Source of the DNA: Micrococcales bacterium
Lineage (GTDB): Bacteria; Actinomycetota; Actinomycetes; S36-B12
Direction: 5' to 3'
Length of the DNA: 9,412 nucleotides
Assembly: GCA_002694095.1 (NCBI GenBank)
Contig: NZLD01000025.1
Location: 68,164-77,575, forward strand
In this document: one piece after another, positions 8,066 through 9,412 of the stretch
Numbering within the stretch: the first letter of the stretch is position 1
How the letters are laid out: each line of letters begins with the position of its first letter
Notes under the pieces: model-generated
Database searches by the model: none
The model's input: the letters and a program-made list of their open reading frames with translations, nothing else
Told to the model about the DNA's origin: nothing
Program-made: the position numbers and the translations under genes

Positions 8066-9031
8066 GGTCAGCAGGCTACGCCCGAGGTCAGGATCAACGA
8101 TGAGCACGTCGATAAGTCCTCCGTGGATGGCAGCCCGCACTGCCGCTGCCTTTCCCTTGCCGTGGGCGATAGTCGCAATCGTTGGAATGCGCCGAACGTC
8201 GGCGAGATCGAGCGAAACCAGGCGTCGGTGGATCGCGAGGTCTACCTGTTCACCATTGACGTCATAGAAGCGACCGGCAAACTGCCCCACGACCTTCTTC
8301 TTATTGGCTTCGCTCACTTCCGCTTTTGTCGCCCCTGCAAGATCGAGGAACGTTCGTGTGGTGTCCGTGGGAAAGGACCCGATGCCGAGAAAGGCCACGT
8401 TGGCCTGCCGGGCGAACTCCAACGACCGCTTCACTTCGGGAGTCGACAAGAGCGCGTCCGCTTCCTCGGCGCTGGCGGCGACCGCGGGGGCGTTGAAGTA
8501 GGAATACCGGCCGCCCATCTTGTCCGCGAGATCACGCACCAGGTTGTGGCCCGACAGTCCGGGGTCAACGCTCCACTCTCCGGCGAGCTGAACAACGTGG
8601 GCGTCGATCCTGCGATCGAAGCGGGCCACGTCAACCATGGCCTTGACCGTCGTTCCCCAGAACAGAGCCAGGGTGTCGTGGTCCACGACGTTGTCTTGGA
8701 TCCACTCGGCTCCCGATCTGGCGAGGCTCATCATTTCCGCTTGGCTGTCCCCCGAAGCGTGGGTTTCCGAAAACGACTGAGACACGACGACGTCACGCAC
8801 TCCAAATTCGTCGAATGCTGATCGCAACTCATCTTCCAAGTCCAGCTCGCGGTGGATCGGGTAGGAGATGTCGAACGTCACGACCCCTTGCTCGCGGGCC
8901 GACCTCATCAGCCGAGACACATTCGATTGGCTGGTGCCCAGGCGCCGCGCGACTTGCTTTTGACTTAAGTCTTGGACGTAGTACCAATAGGCGGCCTTGG
9001 CCAAGGTCTCCATGCTTACCCGTGGTGCCAC
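8063..9031 (-). CDS. SorC-family sugar-responsive transcriptional regulator
   Basis: This is a 322-residue regulator when started at GTG 9031. Residues about 8-50 form an N-terminal helix-turn-helix (QDLSQKQVARRLGTSQSNVSRLMRSAREQGVV) of the SorC/DeoR type. The rest is the SorC sugar-phosphate-binding domain, with LALFWGTTVKAM, ANVAFLGIGSF, VVGQFAGRFYDVNGE and the ending AAAVRAAIHGGLIDVLIVDPDLGRSLL. SorC proteins usually act as tetramers that respond to phosphorylated sugars or polyols. An upstream in-frame TTG at 9118 would add 29 residues but overlaps the E2 gene and lacks the family's start position. GTG 9031 has GGGGAG five bases upstream, and the HTH then starts where SorC proteins normally do. 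The flanking genes are an E2 acyltransferase upstream and an EEP hydrolase downstream, so the target could be either or itself. The inducer cannot be read. Confidence 0.87.
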   Translation of the reverse strand: MAPRVSMETLAKAAYWYYVQDLSQKQVARRLGTSQSNVSRLMRSAREQGVVTFDISYPIHRELDLEDELRSAFDEFGVRDVVVSQSFSETHASGDSQAEMMSLARSGAEWIQDNVVDHDTLALFWGTTVKAMVDVARFDRRIDAHVVQLAGEWSVDPGLSGHNLVRDLADKMGGRYSYFNAPAVAASAEEADALLSTPEVKRSLEFARQANVAFLGIGSFPTDTTRTFLDLAGATKAEVSEANKKKVVGQFAGRFYDVNGEQVDLAIHRRLVSLDLADVRRIPTIATIAHGKGKAAAVRAAIHGGLIDVLIVDPDLGRSLLT

Positions 9032-9036
9032 CGTGT

Positions 9037-9042
9037 CTCCCC
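9037..9042 (-). promoter_or_regulatory. ribosome binding site deciding the SorC start
   Basis: The reverse strand reads GGGGAG, then ACACG, then the GTG at 9031. This favours the 322-residue form over the longer TTG form. A TACATT hexamer on the reverse strand (9056-9061) could be a -10 element giving a leader of roughly 20 bases, but no -35 is visible. Confidence 0.5.
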
Positions 9043-9080
9043 TGCCGCCTTCCTCAATGTATCTGCCCTGCAGCACCCTT

Positions 9081-9104
9081 CCCGCGTCTACATAGGTACG
9101 CGGG
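9081..9104. terminator. inverted repeat between the E2 and SorC genes (terminator or operator)
   Basis: CCCGCGT at 9081-9087 and ACGCGGG at 9098-9104 are perfect 7-bp arms around a 10-base spacer. The site starts 6 bases past the E2 stop codon and about 50 bp upstream of the SorC start. It may terminate E2 transcription or be a SorC autoregulatory operator; position fits both. There is no T-tract. Confidence 0.45.
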
Positions 9105-9110
9105 CGCGGG

Positions 9111-9412
9111 CTACGCAAGCAGCAATGCTGGGTTCTCCATCAGTGTTGTGAATCTCTTCAGCCATGTCGCCGCTACCACCCCATCGACACCTCGATGGTC
9201 GGCCGACAGGGTGACCGTGAGGACCGAGCCGACGCCGAGGGAACCGTTGGTGACCACGGGTTCCTCCCGTACGGCACCCACCGCGAGGATCCCAGCCTGC
9301 GGCGGATTAATGATGGCCGCGAATCTCTCCACCGCATACATGCCCAAGTTCGACACTGAGAAGGATCCGCCCTCGAGTTCGCCCTGCTTCAACTGCCCGC
9401 TCCCGGCCCTGT
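9111..9412 (-). CDS. 2-oxoacid dehydrogenase E2 acyltransferase, C-terminal catalytic core (partial)
   Basis: The frame is open to the right edge, so about the last 100 residues of a dihydrolipoamide acyltransferase are visible; the lipoyl and E1/E3-binding domains lie outside. E2 moves an acyl group from lipoyl-lysine to CoA at the core of pyruvate, branched-chain, 2-oxoglutarate or acetoin dehydrogenase complexes. The visible sequence has FSVSNLGMY, FAAIINPPQAGILAVGAV and the catalytic signature SADHRGVDG, in which the His and the second Asp are the active-site pair, and ends WLKRFTTLMENPALLLA. All key residues seen are intact. INPPQAGILAVG fits the pyruvate/acetoin/branched-chain types better than the 2-oxoglutarate type, but I would not choose among these from the fragment. 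The SorC gene lies downstream on the same strand, with an inverted repeat between them. Confidence 0.92.
   Translation of the reverse strand, partial: RAGSGQLKQGELEGGSFSVSNLGMYAVERFAAIINPPQAGILAVGAVREEPVVTNGSLGVGSVLTVTLSADHRGVDGVVAATWLKRFTTLMENPALLLA

Noticed and set aside
6901..8821. Forward-strand open frames opposite the EEP and SorC genes (e.g. 6901-7638, 8123-8821)
   Set aside because: They are antisense shadows of the two well-supported reverse-strand genes, with no domain, ribosome binding site or sensible composition.
9032..9118. Longer SorC start at TTG 9118
   Set aside because: It overlaps the E2 stop codon, has no clear ribosome binding site, adds a low-complexity Arg/Gly tail and would run through the inverted repeat. 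GTG 9031 fits the family start and has GGGGAG upstream.

Overview
This window looks like ordinary chromosomal DNA from a high-GC actinobacterium (Actinomycetota). The clearest sign is the furA-katG pair, a Fur-family regulator followed directly by a catalase-peroxidase, arranged as in mycobacteria and streptomycetes. Frequent GTG/TTG starts, strong purine-rich ribosome binding sites and GC-rich hairpin terminators without T-tracts agree with this. I cannot name the genus. I see no mobile element, CRISPR array, tRNA or rRNA.

Layout, left to right. (1) 1-619, + strand: the 3' end of a zinc-type alcohol dehydrogenase/quinone reductase and, one base later, a small hot-dog-fold thioesterase; these look like one operon. 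(2) 620-780: a non-coding gap with a 16-bp tandem repeat and a perfect 12-bp palindrome close upstream of the next gene. (3) 781-2943, + strand: a fused trehalose-6-phosphate synthase/phosphatase, both halves with intact catalytic motifs. (4) 2992-3669, - strand: a DUF4389 membrane protein built from two copies of the same unit, convergent with the trehalose gene across a hairpin. (5) 3670-3823: a divergent intergenic region with a well-formed promoter for furA. (6) 3824-6463, + strand: furA-katG, the peroxide-responsive operon, closed by a long hairpin. (7) 6523-9031, - strand: a SorC-type sugar-responsive regulator followed by a secreted, membrane-anchored endonuclease/exonuclease/phosphatase-fold protein. 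(8) 9111-9412, - strand: the C-terminal catalytic core of a 2-oxoacid dehydrogenase E2 acyltransferase, cut by the window edge and upstream of the SorC gene.

The genes are mostly independent housekeeping and stress units: trehalose synthesis (osmotic or desiccation stress), peroxide defence, and central-carbon dehydrogenase function. The least ordinary part is the SorC-to-phosphoesterase junction. There a near-perfect Shine-Dalgarno sequence overlaps the SorC stop codon and precedes a 12-codon mini-ORF, which contains a small hairpin. The mini-ORF's stop codon overlaps the TTG start of the phosphoesterase gene, an arrangement that suggests translational coupling or a regulatory leader. I found no convincing wholly new multi-gene system.
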